Shown here: positions 17,329 to 25,840 of the stretch, in pieces
How the letters are laid out: every line of letters begins with the position of its first letter
Position numbering within the stretch: position 1 is the first letter of the stretch
Origin: Mycetocola saprophilus
GTDB lineage: Bacteria; Actinomycetota; Actinomycetes; Actinomycetales; Microbacteriaceae
Reading direction: 5' to 3'
NCBI RefSeq assembly: GCF_000718085.1
Contig: NZ_JOEC01000001.1
Span: 682,001 to 746,000, forward strand
Length of the DNA: 64,000 nt
The notes under the pieces: generated by a model
Told to the model about the DNA's origin: nothing
Databases searched by the model: none
Seen by the model: the letters and a program-made list of their open reading frames with translations, nothing else
Program-made: the position numbers and the translations under genes

Positions 17329-18571
17329 CCTCGGGACCATCCCCTCGTGGACCGCACCGCGGGTACCGGCACTGCCCGGTGTCGGCGGCGCGCCGCGCAT
17401 CATGAACACCGCAACCGGGGCGTCGGCGCTGGCCGAAACCGACGGGGTCGCGGGCCTCTACGTGTGCGGCATCACCCCGTATGACGCAACCCACCTGGGC
17501 CATGCCTCGACCTACCTGGCCTTTGACACGCTGCAGCGCGTCTGGCTGGATGCCGGCTACGAGGTGCACTACGTCCAGAACGTGACCGACGTGGATGACC
17601 CGCTACTCGAGCGAGCCGCCGCAACCGGCGTGGATTGGCGCGCGCTGGCCGCCGACCAGATTGAACTGTTCCGCACGGACATGGCGGCCCTCAGTATCCT
17701 GCCGCCGCGCGAGTATGTGCCGGTCACGGACACCATCGATGCGGTGGCGCTGGCCGTGGCCGAACTTCTGGAGTCGGGCCTCGCATACCGGGTCGAAACC
17801 GCCGATGCCGAGGGTGAGGACATCTACTTTGATGTCGCAGCCGCCGCCTCCAAGGGTCCCTGGACCCTGGGATCGGTGAGCGGGTACACCCGCGAGCTGA
17901 TGCTGACCCTGTCCGCCGAGCGCGGCGGGGATCCCGAGCGTCCGGGCAAGCGGGACGCCCTGGATCCGCTGCTGTGGCGCGCCGAGCGGCCGAACGATCC
18001 GTCCTGGCCGGCGGCAATTGGAGCGGGCCGTCCGGGCTGGCACATTGAGTGCAGCGTGATCGCCACCGGCCTGCTGGGGGAGGACTTCACCGTGCAGGCC
18101 GGCGGGGGAGACCTGCCGTTCCCGCACCACGAGTTCAGCGCCGCCCACGCGTCGGCGCTGACCGGGGAGCCGCTGGCTCGCATCTACAGCCACGCGGGTC
18201 TGGTGGCCTTCGAGGGCGAGAAGATGTCGAAGTCGCTGGGCAACCTGGTGCTGGTCTCCAAACTGCGTGCGGCGGGAACCGAGCCCGCGGCGATTCGCCT
18301 CGCGGTGCTCGCCCACCACTACCGCAGCGACTGGGAGTGGTTCGACGCCGACCTGAGCGGTGCCGAGCGCCGCCTGGAATCCTGGCGTGACGCCGGATCG
18401 AACCCGGTAGCCGGATCGACTCTGGCGCTGTTGGAGCGCGTGCGTGCAGCCCTGCAGGACGACCTGGATACCCCGGCCGCCCTCGCGGCGATCGATGAGA
18501 CCCTGGCCACGATCGATGACACCGAGCTGTTCGCCGATCTGGTGTCGGCACTGCTGGGAATCACGCTCTAA
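17318..18571 (+). CDS. mshC: L-cysteine:1D-myo-inositol 2-amino-2-deoxy-alpha-D-glucopyranoside ligase (mycothiol)
   Basis: Joins cysteine to GlcN-Ins using ATP, the penultimate step of mycothiol synthesis. It resembles cysteinyl-tRNA synthetase but is short (417 residues), lacking the anticodon-binding end. Seen: the zinc-binding Cys50 in [11 protein letters not shown], a HIGH-like THLGHAST, the HIECSV zinc segment, PFPHHE and KMSKS (about residues 302-306). ATG 17318 overlaps the end of uppP by 11 bases. MshC against CysS is decided by the length, N-terminal [12 protein letters not shown] and the uppP neighbour, all usual for MshC in Actinobacteria. Confidence 0.95.
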   Translation: MATSLGTIPSWTAPRVPALPGVGGAPRIMNTATGASALAETDGVAGLYVCGITPYDATHLGHASTYLAFDTLQRVWLDAGYEVHYVQNVTDVDDPLLERAAATGVDWRALAADQIELFRTDMAALSILPPREYVPVTDTIDAVALAVAELLESGLAYRVETADAEGEDIYFDVAAAASKGPWTLGSVSGYTRELMLTLSAERGGDPERPGKRDALDPLLWRAERPNDPSWPAAIGAGRPGWHIECSVIATGLLGEDFTVQAGGGDLPFPHHEFSAAHASALTGEPLARIYSHAGLVAFEGEKMSKSLGNLVLVSKLRAAGTEPAAIRLAVLAHHYRSDWEWFDADLSGAERRLESWRDAGSNPVAGSTLALLERVRAALQDDLDTPAALAAIDETLATIDDTELFADLVSALLGITL

Positions 18572-18585
18572 ACCGATTCCCGCTC

Positions 18586-18626
18586 ACACAAAACGCCGCC
18601 CGCAATCTGCGGGCGGCGTTTTGTGT
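18586..18626. terminator. Bidirectional terminator
   Basis: A perfect 18-bp stem (18586-18603 with 18609-18626, loop AATCT), with A- and T-rich arms on both ends. It separates the converging mshC and PAC2 genes. Confidence 0.93.
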
Positions 18627-18635
18627 TGGGGTGTC

Positions 18636-19736
18636 TTAGGCGGTGGGGGAGCCCGGGAGTCCGGGACCATCGGGGTTGTCCTGACCCGAGCCCGAGCCAG
18701 AATCGGACCCGGAGCCCGATTCAGCGCCTGAGCCGGACCCGGAATCAGAACCATCGCCGGTGCCAGAACCAGGGTCAGACTCCGGCACGGAACTGGGCTC
18801 CGCCTCCGGCACGGAACCGGACTCCGCCTCCGGCACGGAACCGGACTCCGCCTCCGGGGCGCTGTCCAGGAACCGGCGGAACTCCCGGGCGATCGCCTCG
18901 CCCGAGGCCTCGGGATCCTCAACCGTGTCGCGGGCCTGCTCCAGCTGGGTGATGTAGTTCACCATGTCGGGGTCCTCGGCGGTCAGCGCGGACACCGTCT
19001 GCTCCCACTCGGCGGCCTCGGCCAGCAGATTGCCACGCGGAATCACCACCCCCACGAGCTCCTCGATCCGATCGATCAGGGCCAGAATCGCCTTGGGTGA
19101 GGGGGTATTGTGCACGTAGTGCGGGACCGAGGCCCACACCGACAGGGTGGGAATTCCCACGGCCTCGGCGGCCACACACAGCACGTTCAGGATGCCCACC
19201 GGGCCCTCGTACTGACTGCGCTCCAGCTCAAGCTCCCCGCGAATCTCGGCGTTGTCGCTCGAGCATTCGATCTGGATCGGCCGGGTGTGCGGGGCGTCGG
19301 CCAGGACCGATCCCATCACGATGATGCGGCCGATATCGTGCACCAGCGCGGTGTCCAGCACCTCGGAGACAAACGCCTGCCAGCTTCGGCTGGGCTCGGT
19401 GCCCAGGAGCAGATAGACCTGGGACTCGTTGCTGGTGCTGGTGCGCGCGCCGAGCGATTCGGGGATGAATGCGGGCTGCGCCTCGATGCTGTCGGCGTCG
19501 CCGGTTGCCTCGCCCGGCGCATAAAACACGGTTTCGGGCCAGCGCAGCGCGCGGCGTCCCGACTCGTCGAAATAGATCGTCGGACGGGTGAATTGGAAAT
19601 CGTAATAGGGTTCGGGATCGATGCGTTTCACCGGGGTCGCCGCCAGGTGTTCGCGCAGCACCTTGGCCGCCCCGGATGCCGCCTCACCGGCGTCATTCCA
19701 CCCCTCGAAGGCCACCACTAGAATTCGCTCAGTCAC
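18636..19736 (-). CDS. PAC2-family protein with acidic repeat tail
   Basis: A 366-residue protein of the PAC2 (proteasome assembly chaperone) family, found throughout Actinobacteria with unclear function. Typical segments are VVAFEGWNDAGEAAS at the start, YYDFQFTRPTIYFD, IIVMGSVLADAPHTRPI and VPHYVHNTPSPKA. The last ~65 residues are low complexity: SGSVPEAE units repeated nearly exactly, then alternating Gly/Ser/Asp. The underlying DNA is visibly repetitive at 18,770-18,860. GTG 19736 is taken as start, with AGGAG 9 bases before it. It is divergent from the HAD gene. Confidence 0.9.
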   Translation of the reverse strand: MTERILVVAFEGWNDAGEAASGAAKVLREHLAATPVKRIDPEPYYDFQFTRPTIYFDESGRRALRWPETVFYAPGEATGDADSIEAQPAFIPESLGARTSTSNESQVYLLLGTEPSRSWQAFVSEVLDTALVHDIGRIIVMGSVLADAPHTRPIQIECSSDNAEIRGELELERSQYEGPVGILNVLCVAAEAVGIPTLSVWASVPHYVHNTPSPKAILALIDRIEELVGVVIPRGNLLAEAAEWEQTVSALTAEDPDMVNYITQLEQARDTVEDPEASGEAIAREFRRFLDSAPEAESGSVPEAESGSVPEAEPSSVPESDPGSGTGDGSDSGSGSGAESGSGSDSGSGSGQDNPDGPGLPGSPTA

Positions 19737-19837
19737 CAGATTCTCTCCTGCATGCTCGTGCCCGTGATCGCGTCCGAGGGACGCGCGGGCGTGATTACAC
19801 CCTACTGCCCGGGCCGGACCAGGTAACATGGGACCCC

Positions 19838-20533
19838 GTGACCACTCAGCTTCCCGCCGCAGTCCTCTGGGACATGGACGGCACCCTCGTAGACACCGAA
19901 CCGTACTGGATTGCCACCGAACGGGAGCTTGTGGGCTCCTATGGTGGCACATGGACCGAGGAGGACGCCCTGCAGATGGTGGGCTCGGGCCTCTGGGAGT
20001 GTGCCGCGGTCCTGCAGAGCAAGGGCGTGGCGCTGGAACTGGATGAGATCGTGTCCACCATGACCGGCCGCGTGATCGCCAAGATCGAGGAGCACGGCGT
20101 GCCCTTCCGCCCCGGCGCGCTGGAGCTGCTGCGCGAGCTGCGGGAAAACAACATCCCCACCGCCCTGGTCACCATGTCGATTCGAACGATGGCCGAAAAG
20201 GTCATCGACATGATCGACTTTCCCGCCTTTGATGCGCTGGTGACCGGAGACTCGGTCACCCACGCCAAGCCCCATCCCGAGCCCTATCTGCTGGGTGCCG
20301 AGGCGCTGGGTGTGGACATCCGTGCGTGCGTGGCCCTGGAGGACTCGCTCCCGGGCATCACCTCGGCGGCCGCCGCCGGCACCACCGCGATCGTGGTTCC
20401 CCACGCCACGCAGGTCGCCGAAACCCCCGACTTTACCGTTTGGCCCACCCTGGAAGGGGTGACGCTGGATGATCTGAGCGCGCTTGTTTGGCGTCGCACC
20501 ACCCTCAATAACACCCAGGAGATTTCTTCGTGA
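19838..20533 (+). CDS. HAD-superfamily phosphatase (beta-phosphoglucomutase-like)
   Basis: A 231-residue HAD hydrolase. Motif I is DMDGTLVDTEP (nucleophile and acid/base Asp), motif II ALVTMS, motif III Lys in HAKPHPEP, motif IV LEDSLPG. The helical cap between motifs I and II is the C1 type of sugar-phosphate phosphatases. The GTG start is preceded by TAACAT (19824-19829) 8 bases away, suggesting a leaderless mRNA. It overlaps the trmI start by 4 bases (GTGA), so they are coupled. Substrate unknown. Confidence 0.92.
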   Translation: MTTQLPAAVLWDMDGTLVDTEPYWIATERELVGSYGGTWTEEDALQMVGSGLWECAAVLQSKGVALELDEIVSTMTGRVIAKIEEHGVPFRPGALELLRELRENNIPTALVTMSIRTMAEKVIDMIDFPAFDALVTGDSVTHAKPHPEPYLLGAEALGVDIRACVALEDSLPGITSAAAAGTTAIVVPHATQVAETPDFTVWPTLEGVTLDDLSALVWRRTTLNNTQEISS

Positions 20534-21552
20534 GCATTGTCCCCGGCACCGAGCGGGCCCTCAACTCCGGCCCCTTCCGCCTTGGCGACCGCGTCCAGCT
20601 GACCGGCCCCAAGGGCCGCAAGAACACCTTTGCGCTGGAGGAGGGTGGCGAGTTCCACTCGCACCGCGGCGTGATTCAGCACAGCGCGATCATCGGCCTG
20701 CCCGACGGTTCGGTAGTGGTGAACTCCGCCGAGGAGGAGTACCTGGCGCTGCGCCCGCTGCTGATCGACTTCGTGATGTCGATGCCGCGTGGCGCCGCGA
20801 TCATCTACCCCAAGGATGCAGCCGCCATCGTCGGCGACGCCGACATCTTCCCCGGTGCCACCGTGGTGGAGGCCGGCGTGGGTTCGGGCGCGCTGTCGCT
20901 CTGGCTGCTGCGCGCGATCGGTCCGCAGGGCACCCTGAAGTCCTATGAGCGTCGCGAGGAATTCGCCGATGTCGCCCGGGCAAACGTCACCACCTTCTTT
21001 GGCTACACCCCGGAGAACTGGTCGATCACCGCCGGCGACCTCGCCGAGACCCTTCCGCAGACCACCGAGCCCGGCACCGTGGACCGCATCGTCCTGGACA
21101 TGCTCGCCCCCTGGGAGTGCATCGACGCCTGCCTGGATGCCCTGGTGCCCGGCGGCGTGCTGCTGTGCTACGTCGCCACAGTGACCCAGCTGTCCCGCGT
21201 GGCCGAGGCCATGCGCGCCACCGGACGGGTCACCAACCCCAGCTCGAGCGAGAGCATGGTGCGTGGCTGGCACGTCGAGGGTCTGGCTGTGCGTCCGGAT
21301 CACCGAATGATCGCGCACACCGGATTCCTGATCACCGCCCGCAAGCTTGCCGACGGCACGATCATGCCCGAGCTCAAGCGTCGAGCCTCCAAGACCGAGT
21401 TCAGCGCCGAGGACGTCGAGGCCTGGACTCCCGGTTCGCTCGGCGTGCGCGAGGCCAGCGACAAGTCGCTGCGCAAGCGTGTGCGCGAGGCCCAGGCCGC
21501 GGCCGAGTCCTCGCTGAGCCGCGATTTTGATGCGGATGCCGCACGGGACTAA
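20530..21552 (+). CDS. trmI: tRNA (adenine-58-N1)-methyltransferase
   Basis: Uses SAM to make m1A at position 58 of the tRNA T-loop, stabilising tRNA. The 340-residue protein has an N-terminal beta domain (FRLGDRVQLTGPKGRKNTF), a Rossmann SAM site VEAGVGSGALSLWL (about 113-126), and the catalytic motif LDMLAPWE. It is the usual TrmI of Actinobacteria, where it normally neighbours the proteasomal ATPase gene; here none follows. The last ~40 residues are helical and charged. It is coupled to the upstream HAD gene. Confidence 0.95.
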   Translation: MSIVPGTERALNSGPFRLGDRVQLTGPKGRKNTFALEEGGEFHSHRGVIQHSAIIGLPDGSVVVNSAEEEYLALRPLLIDFVMSMPRGAAIIYPKDAAAIVGDADIFPGATVVEAGVGSGALSLWLLRAIGPQGTLKSYERREEFADVARANVTTFFGYTPENWSITAGDLAETLPQTTEPGTVDRIVLDMLAPWECIDACLDALVPGGVLLCYVATVTQLSRVAEAMRATGRVTNPSSSESMVRGWHVEGLAVRPDHRMIAHTGFLITARKLADGTIMPELKRRASKTEFSAEDVEAWTPGSLGVREASDKSLRKRVREAQAAAESSLSRDFDADAARD

Positions 21553-21560
21553 TCCCTCCG

Positions 21561-21592
21561 GTTGCACGCGGCGACGACTCGCCGCGTGCAAC
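21561..21592 (+). terminator. Hairpin after trmI
   Basis: A perfect 14-bp stem (21561-21574 with 21579-21592, loop CGAC) followed by CTTTCC. Short T-run, so moderate termination is expected. Confidence 0.75.
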
Positions 21593-21696
21593 CTTTCCCC
21601 CTCGCGTTCAATCCTCAGCATCCGGTCACCTAGACTGGTCTGACGATCGCGTTGACTTTTCAACCGCTTCCTATTCCTGACCCAAAGTGAGGTACC

Positions 21697-22608
21697 GTGC
21701 GCACCACCCCCGCACTCATCGTCGCCGCAGCGCTGCTGGTTGGCGGCGGCTTGACCGCGTGTTCCACCGTTGCCCCGTCGGCCGCAGACTGCAAGCCCGC
21801 GATGTCCTCGGGGAAGGCCTCGGATGACATCAAGACCAGCGGGAAGGCCGGGTCGGTCGCCAAGGTGGAGATCCCGACCCCGCTGTACGTGGACAAGGGC
21901 AAGGGGCAGCGCACGGTTGTGCGTGAGGGCACCGGCATTCCGATCACCGGCAACCAGGTGATCACCATGAACTTCTCCCTCTACAACGGCGAGAACGGCG
22001 AGCTGCTGCAGTCCAGCGAGCAGACCGGTCCGCAGCCGTACCTGGTGAACAGTCTGCCCGAGCAGTTCCGTCCGGCGCTGGAGTGCGCTCAGGCCGGTTC
22101 TCGGATCGCATCGGCCGTGGGTTCGGAGCAGTCCGAGGGTAAGTCGCCGGCCATCGTGTTTGTGGCCGACATCACCTCGGTTCTGCCGGACCGCGCCTAC
22201 GGGCGCGACGTCCCGGTTGTGGGATCGGGCTTCCCGAGCGTCGTGAGCGCGCCGGATGGTACTCCGGGTCTGACCATCCCCAAGAGCAAGGCACCCGAGG
22301 AGCTCAAGGTCGCCACCCTGATCAAGGGTGACGGTAAGGAGCTCGGCGCCAAGGACACGTTCGCGATGAACTCGACCGTGGCCAGCTGGAACGAGCGCTC
22401 GATCATCTCGACCACCTGGACCTCGAAGACCCCGCAGGTTGCCGCGCTGGACAAGCTGGGCAAGGGGCTCGCCGAGGCACTGAAGGGCCAGACCATCGGC
22501 TCGCGCGTGCTGGTGGTTGTGCCGCCGAAGCTGCAGGACCCCGCCGAGCAGGGCAACGGAAGCGCCATCATCTACGTGGTGGACATTCTGGGCACCGTCT
22601 CGGTCTAG
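21697..22608 (+). CDS. FKBP-type peptidyl-prolyl isomerase lipoprotein
   Basis: A 303-residue secreted protein. The N-terminus has a lipoprotein signal with lipobox LTAC (Cys22), so it should be anchored to the outer face of the membrane. Two FKBP-like halves follow (about 70-165 and 185-303), each built around a hydrophobic beta sheet; the aromatic FKBP active-site residues are only partly kept, so isomerase activity is uncertain, especially for the first half. GTG 21697 has AGTGAGG just upstream and a -10 TAGACT at 21631-21636. A strong terminator follows. Relatives sit beside PafA/PafB in other Actinobacteria. Confidence 0.85.
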   Translation: MRTTPALIVAAALLVGGGLTACSTVAPSAADCKPAMSSGKASDDIKTSGKAGSVAKVEIPTPLYVDKGKGQRTVVREGTGIPITGNQVITMNFSLYNGENGELLQSSEQTGPQPYLVNSLPEQFRPALECAQAGSRIASAVGSEQSEGKSPAIVFVADITSVLPDRAYGRDVPVVGSGFPSVVSAPDGTPGLTIPKSKAPEELKVATLIKGDGKELGAKDTFAMNSTVASWNERSIISTTWTSKTPQVAALDKLGKGLAEALKGQTIGSRVLVVVPPKLQDPAEQGNGSAIIYVVDILGTVSV

Positions 22609-22620
22609 TTCGAACTCTCG

Positions 22621-22659
22621 AATACGCCGCATCCCCGCACGGGGGTGCGGCGTATTTTT
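22621..22659 (+). terminator. Intrinsic terminator after the FKBP gene
   Basis: Stem AATACGCCGCA/TGCGGCGTATT extended by CCCC/GGGG, with GCAC in the loop and five T at the end. Confidence 0.93.
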
Positions 22660-22733
22660 GTCTCGAAAACCCACCGCGCGCCGCGCCCGACACGAATCAA
22701 CCACCGGCCGCCACAACACGCTAAACTGAATAC

Positions 22734-23768
22734 GTGTTCGAATCTACTCGCGCCACCCCGCCCCGCGTTCCCGTCGAGGAACGGCTCTTCAGCCTGGTTC
22801 TTGCGCTGCTCGCAAGTGAACAGGGGCTGACCAAAGCCGAAATTCTCTCCACCGTGCAGGGATATCGCCAGCGCTTCGTGCGCGGCGGGGATAACACGTC
22901 ACTCGAACGTCAGTTCGAACGCGATAAAGATGACGTACGTGAGTTGGGTATCCCGCTGGAGACCGTGGAGCCTCCGGGGGAGAGTGGCAACAACCAGCTG
23001 CTGCGCTACCGCATCCCCAAGGGTGAATACGATCTGCCTGCCGAGGTCACCTTCTCGCCGGCCGAGATCGGGGTGCTCTCCCTGGCCGGCACCGTGTGGC
23101 GTGAGGGATCGCTCTCGGATGAGTCGCAGCGTGCGCTGCATAAGCTCCGGGCGCTGGGGGTGGAGTCCTCGGATCCGCTGATCGGCTACGCGCCGCGGCT
23201 GCGCACCCGGGAGAGCGCGTTCGCGCCGCTGAACACCGCGATGGATCGCAAGCTCGAGGTTGCCTTCGACTACCTCAAGCCCGGCGACGAACACGCGCGC
23301 CGTCGCCGCGTGGCCCCGCTGGCCCTGGTGCAGCATGAGGGTCGCTGGCACGTGCACGGCATCGACCGAGACGCCGAAGAGCCGCGCACCTTCCTGCTCT
23401 CGCGCATCCTGGGCGCGGTGACCACCACGCGTCGCTCCTTTACCGAAGACAACGCGGGGAGCGCCGAGCGCGCCCTGACCGACCTCCGGGGCCTCTATGA
23501 GAGCCAGTGTGCGCTGCTGGATGTGCGCCCGAACACCGAAGCTGCCCGCCGCCTGCTCACCCGCGCCCTGGATCGCGAAGACGCCCCGCTGCGGGTGCAC
23601 TATACCGATGTCAACGTGTTTGCCGACGAGCTCGCCGGCTACGGGCCCGAGGTTCTGGTGCGCGAACCCGCGGCCCTGCGCGACGCGGTCATCGAGCGAC
23701 TGCGGCGGACGCTGCGCAATCATACGGCCGAGGCCGTATCCGATCGATCCGAGGGGGAGTCCCGATGA
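22734..23768 (+). CDS. pafB: WYL-domain transcriptional activator PafB
   Basis: A 344-residue protein with an N-terminal winged helix (residues 15-75, EERLFSLVLALLASEQGLTK), a WYL domain in the middle (with RRRVAPLALVQHEGRWHVHG) and a WCX-type C-terminal domain. PafB and PafC form the PafBC heterodimer that activates most DNA-damage genes in mycobacteria independently of LexA. The gene is leaderless by appearance: TAAACT (22722-22727) lies 6 bases before GTG. pafC overlaps its stop by 4 bases, so both subunits are made together. Confidence 0.93.
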   Translation: MFESTRATPPRVPVEERLFSLVLALLASEQGLTKAEILSTVQGYRQRFVRGGDNTSLERQFERDKDDVRELGIPLETVEPPGESGNNQLLRYRIPKGEYDLPAEVTFSPAEIGVLSLAGTVWREGSLSDESQRALHKLRALGVESSDPLIGYAPRLRTRESAFAPLNTAMDRKLEVAFDYLKPGDEHARRRRVAPLALVQHEGRWHVHGIDRDAEEPRTFLLSRILGAVTTTRRSFTEDNAGSAERALTDLRGLYESQCALLDVRPNTEAARRLLTRALDREDAPLRVHYTDVNVFADELAGYGPEVLVREPAALRDAVIERLRRTLRNHTAEAVSDRSEGESR

Positions 23769-24754
23769 CCAAGTCCACCGCCCGAGCCGGTGCCGGGCTG
23801 CAGGGGCGCGATCGACTGGCGTTTCTGCTGGTCCTGGTGCCGTATCTGATCGAGCATGAGCAGGTCAGCGTGGCCACCGCCGCCGAGCACTTCGGGGTGG
23901 GGGAGGCGCTGATCCGTGAGTCGGTCGCGCTGATCGCCGTGTCCGGCGTCCCCGGCGAGACCAGCGCCTATCAGCATGAGGACCTCTTCGACATCGACTG
24001 GGACCTGTTTGAACAGCGTGATCAGATCGTGCTTACCCGGCTGGTGGTCATCGACGATTCCCCGCGCTTCTCGGCGCGGGAGGCGGCCGCGTTGATCGCC
24101 GGGCTGCAGTATCTCTCGGCGCTCCCGGGGTCGGCCGACGACGAGGTAATCGGTTCGCTCATGTCCAAGCTGGCGATCGGCTCCTCGGGCCGCCCGACCG
24201 AGGTGGCCGTGGCCGCGAGTCCCGCCACCGCCGCCCTGGTGCCCGTGCGGGATGCCCTCGCCCAGCGCCGCGAGCTGAGCTTTGACTACCTGTCGGCCGA
24301 CGGCCGGACCGAGCACCGAACCGTCGATCCACTCCGGGTGGAATCGCTGGATCGGGACTGGTATCTGCGGGGCTGGTGCCACCTGCGCCAGGCCGTGCGT
24401 ACCTTCCGCATCGATCGAATGAACAGCGTCGAGATCGGCGAAAACCAGGCCCAGCACGGTGCCGACGACCTCAGCGTTCCCTCGGATTTCTTCCAGCCCT
24501 CGGCCACCGATCTGACCGTCACGATCAACATCGACACCGCCGCCCTGCCGATGATCGCCGAGTTTTTTACCGCCGACTCTCAGGTGCGCGAGGTGGGCAA
24601 CCGCTCACTGGTGAACCTGCGGCTGGGGCACGTACACGGCTTCAAGCGCGTGGTGGCGGGACTGGGAGGCCTCGCCGAGGTGACCGATCCGGGAACCGCC
24701 CGCGAGGAGGTTGCGGCCTGGTCCCGGGAAGCACTGGCCGGATACGGCCTGTAA
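23765..24754 (+). CDS. pafC: WYL-domain transcriptional activator PafC
   Basis: The 329-residue partner of PafB, same layout: winged helix (about 17-75, with LVPYLIEHEQVSVATAAEHF), WYL domain with DRDWYLRGWCHLRQAVRTFR (about 197-215) and WCX end. In the PafBC complex it contributes to DNA-damage-dependent promoter activation with the sigma factor. ATGA overlap with pafB shows tight coupling. The tatA gene follows with its own promoter. Confidence 0.93.
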   Translation: MTKSTARAGAGLQGRDRLAFLLVLVPYLIEHEQVSVATAAEHFGVGEALIRESVALIAVSGVPGETSAYQHEDLFDIDWDLFEQRDQIVLTRLVVIDDSPRFSAREAAALIAGLQYLSALPGSADDEVIGSLMSKLAIGSSGRPTEVAVAASPATAALVPVRDALAQRRELSFDYLSADGRTEHRTVDPLRVESLDRDWYLRGWCHLRQAVRTFRIDRMNSVEIGENQAQHGADDLSVPSDFFQPSATDLTVTINIDTAALPMIAEFFTADSQVREVGNRSLVNLRLGHVHGFKRVVAGLGGLAEVTDPGTAREEVAAWSREALAGYGL

Positions 24755-24831
24755 TCGACCTCCCTGCGGTTCGAACGGATTCGCGGTAGACTCGAAGTGT
24801 ACGTACGTGTACACCAACCAGAGGATTTCCC

Positions 24832-25038
24832 ATGCAAAACCTGCTCGCCGGATGGCACCTGCCCGTCCTGCTGTTCATCATTCTGCTGATCTGGGGCGCG
24901 CCGAAGCTTCCCGGCCTGGCTCGCAGCCTGGGGCAGTCGATGAACATCTTTAAGAGCGAAATCCGTGCCGGCAAGAAGCCCGAGGGTGACTCCACCCCGG
25001 CTGAGCCGACCGCGGACGACGCCCCGACCAAGAACTAA
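24832..25038 (+). CDS. tatA: Sec-independent protein translocase TatA
   Basis: A 68-residue protein with a single N-terminal hydrophobic helix (about 8-23, HLPVLLFIILLIWGA), then an amphipathic helix (KLPGLARSLGQSMNIF) and an acidic, proline-rich tail. TatA forms the pore through which folded twin-arginine proteins cross the membrane. ATG 24832 has GAGG (24821-24824) upstream, and a -10 TAGACT lies at 24787-24792. tatC follows 7 bases after its stop. Confidence 0.96.
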   Translation: MQNLLAGWHLPVLLFIILLIWGAPKLPGLARSLGQSMNIFKSEIRAGKKPEGDSTPAEPTADDAPTKN

Positions 25039-25045
25039 GCCCGTC

Positions 25046-25840
25046 GTGGCGGTTAGCGCCAAGCCGGTGAAAAACCGGGAGGGACGTATGTCCCTCGGCG
25101 CGCACCTCAGAGAGTTCCGCAAGCGTCTCTTTATCAGCGCCCTCGGCATCGTCCTGGCGATGATTGTTGGGTTCATCTTCTCCCGGCAGGCGATTGCGGC
25201 AATCTCCCAACCGATCAAGCAGCTCAGCACCACCGGTACCGCGCTGCTGAACTTTGATACGGTCACCTCACCGTTTGACCTGCAAATGAAGGTGGCACTC
25301 ACCATCGGTGTGGTGCTCTCCTCTCCGGTGTGGCTCTCGCAGATCTGGGCGTTCTTTATGCCCGCGCTGACCCGCAAGGAGAAGCTCTACGCGGCCGGCT
25401 TTGTGGGCGCGGCGATTCCGCTGTTCCTCGCCGGCTGTGTTGCCGGGTGGCTGGTGTTCCCGCATATAGTCGAGGTGATGGCGTGGTTTACCCCCGAGGG
25501 TGCCGCGAACATCTACCAGGCGGGCTACTACTACGACTTTGTGCTCCGGCTGATCCTGGCCGTGGGTATCGCCTTCGTGTTGCCGGTGCTGCTGGTGCTC
25601 CTCAACTTTGTGGGGGTACTGAGCGCACAGGGCATCATCGGTGGATGGCGCTGGGCCATCCTGATCATCGCGCTGTTCTGTGCCGCGGCAACCCCGGCCG
25701 CGGACATCGCCTCGATGTTCCTGCTGGCGATCCCGATGGTTGTGCTTTACTTTGGCGCCTGGGCAGTTGCCTGGATGCATGATCGACGGGTGGCCAAGCG
25801 TGATGCGGCCGCCGCCCTGGACCCGGAAGGCGCAAAATGA
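25046..25840 (+). CDS. tatC: Sec-independent protein translocase TatC
   Basis: A 264-residue polytopic membrane protein with six hydrophobic segments; TatC recognises the twin-arginine signal. The N-terminal family segment GRMSLGAHLREFRKRL (about 13-28), SPVWLSQIWAFF and ATPAADIASMF are typical. GTG 25046 is taken as start because residues ahead of GRMSLGAHL are usually present in actinobacterial TatC. ATG 25088, which has a GGAGGGA 4-5 bases upstream, is a real alternative that would drop 14 residues. It overlaps the helicase gene by 4 bases (ATGA). Confidence 0.94.
   Translation: MAVSAKPVKNREGRMSLGAHLREFRKRLFISALGIVLAMIVGFIFSRQAIAAISQPIKQLSTTGTALLNFDTVTSPFDLQMKVALTIGVVLSSPVWLSQIWAFFMPALTRKEKLYAAGFVGAAIPLFLAGCVAGWLVFPHIVEVMAWFTPEGAANIYQAGYYYDFVLRLILAVGIAFVLPVLLVLLNFVGVLSAQGIIGGWRWAILIIALFCAAATPAADIASMFLLAIPMVVLYFGAWAVAWMHDRRVAKRDAAAALDPEGAK

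Noticed and set aside
17318..18571. Cysteinyl-tRNA synthetase
   Set aside because: Too short, lacks the anticodon domain and follows uppP as mshC does; the mycothiol ligase fits better.
20284..22719. Long open frame (over 800 codons) antisense to trmI and the FKBP gene
   Set aside because: GC-rich codons rarely make stops on the opposite strand; the sense genes show clear motifs, and the antisense translation is low complexity without any domain.
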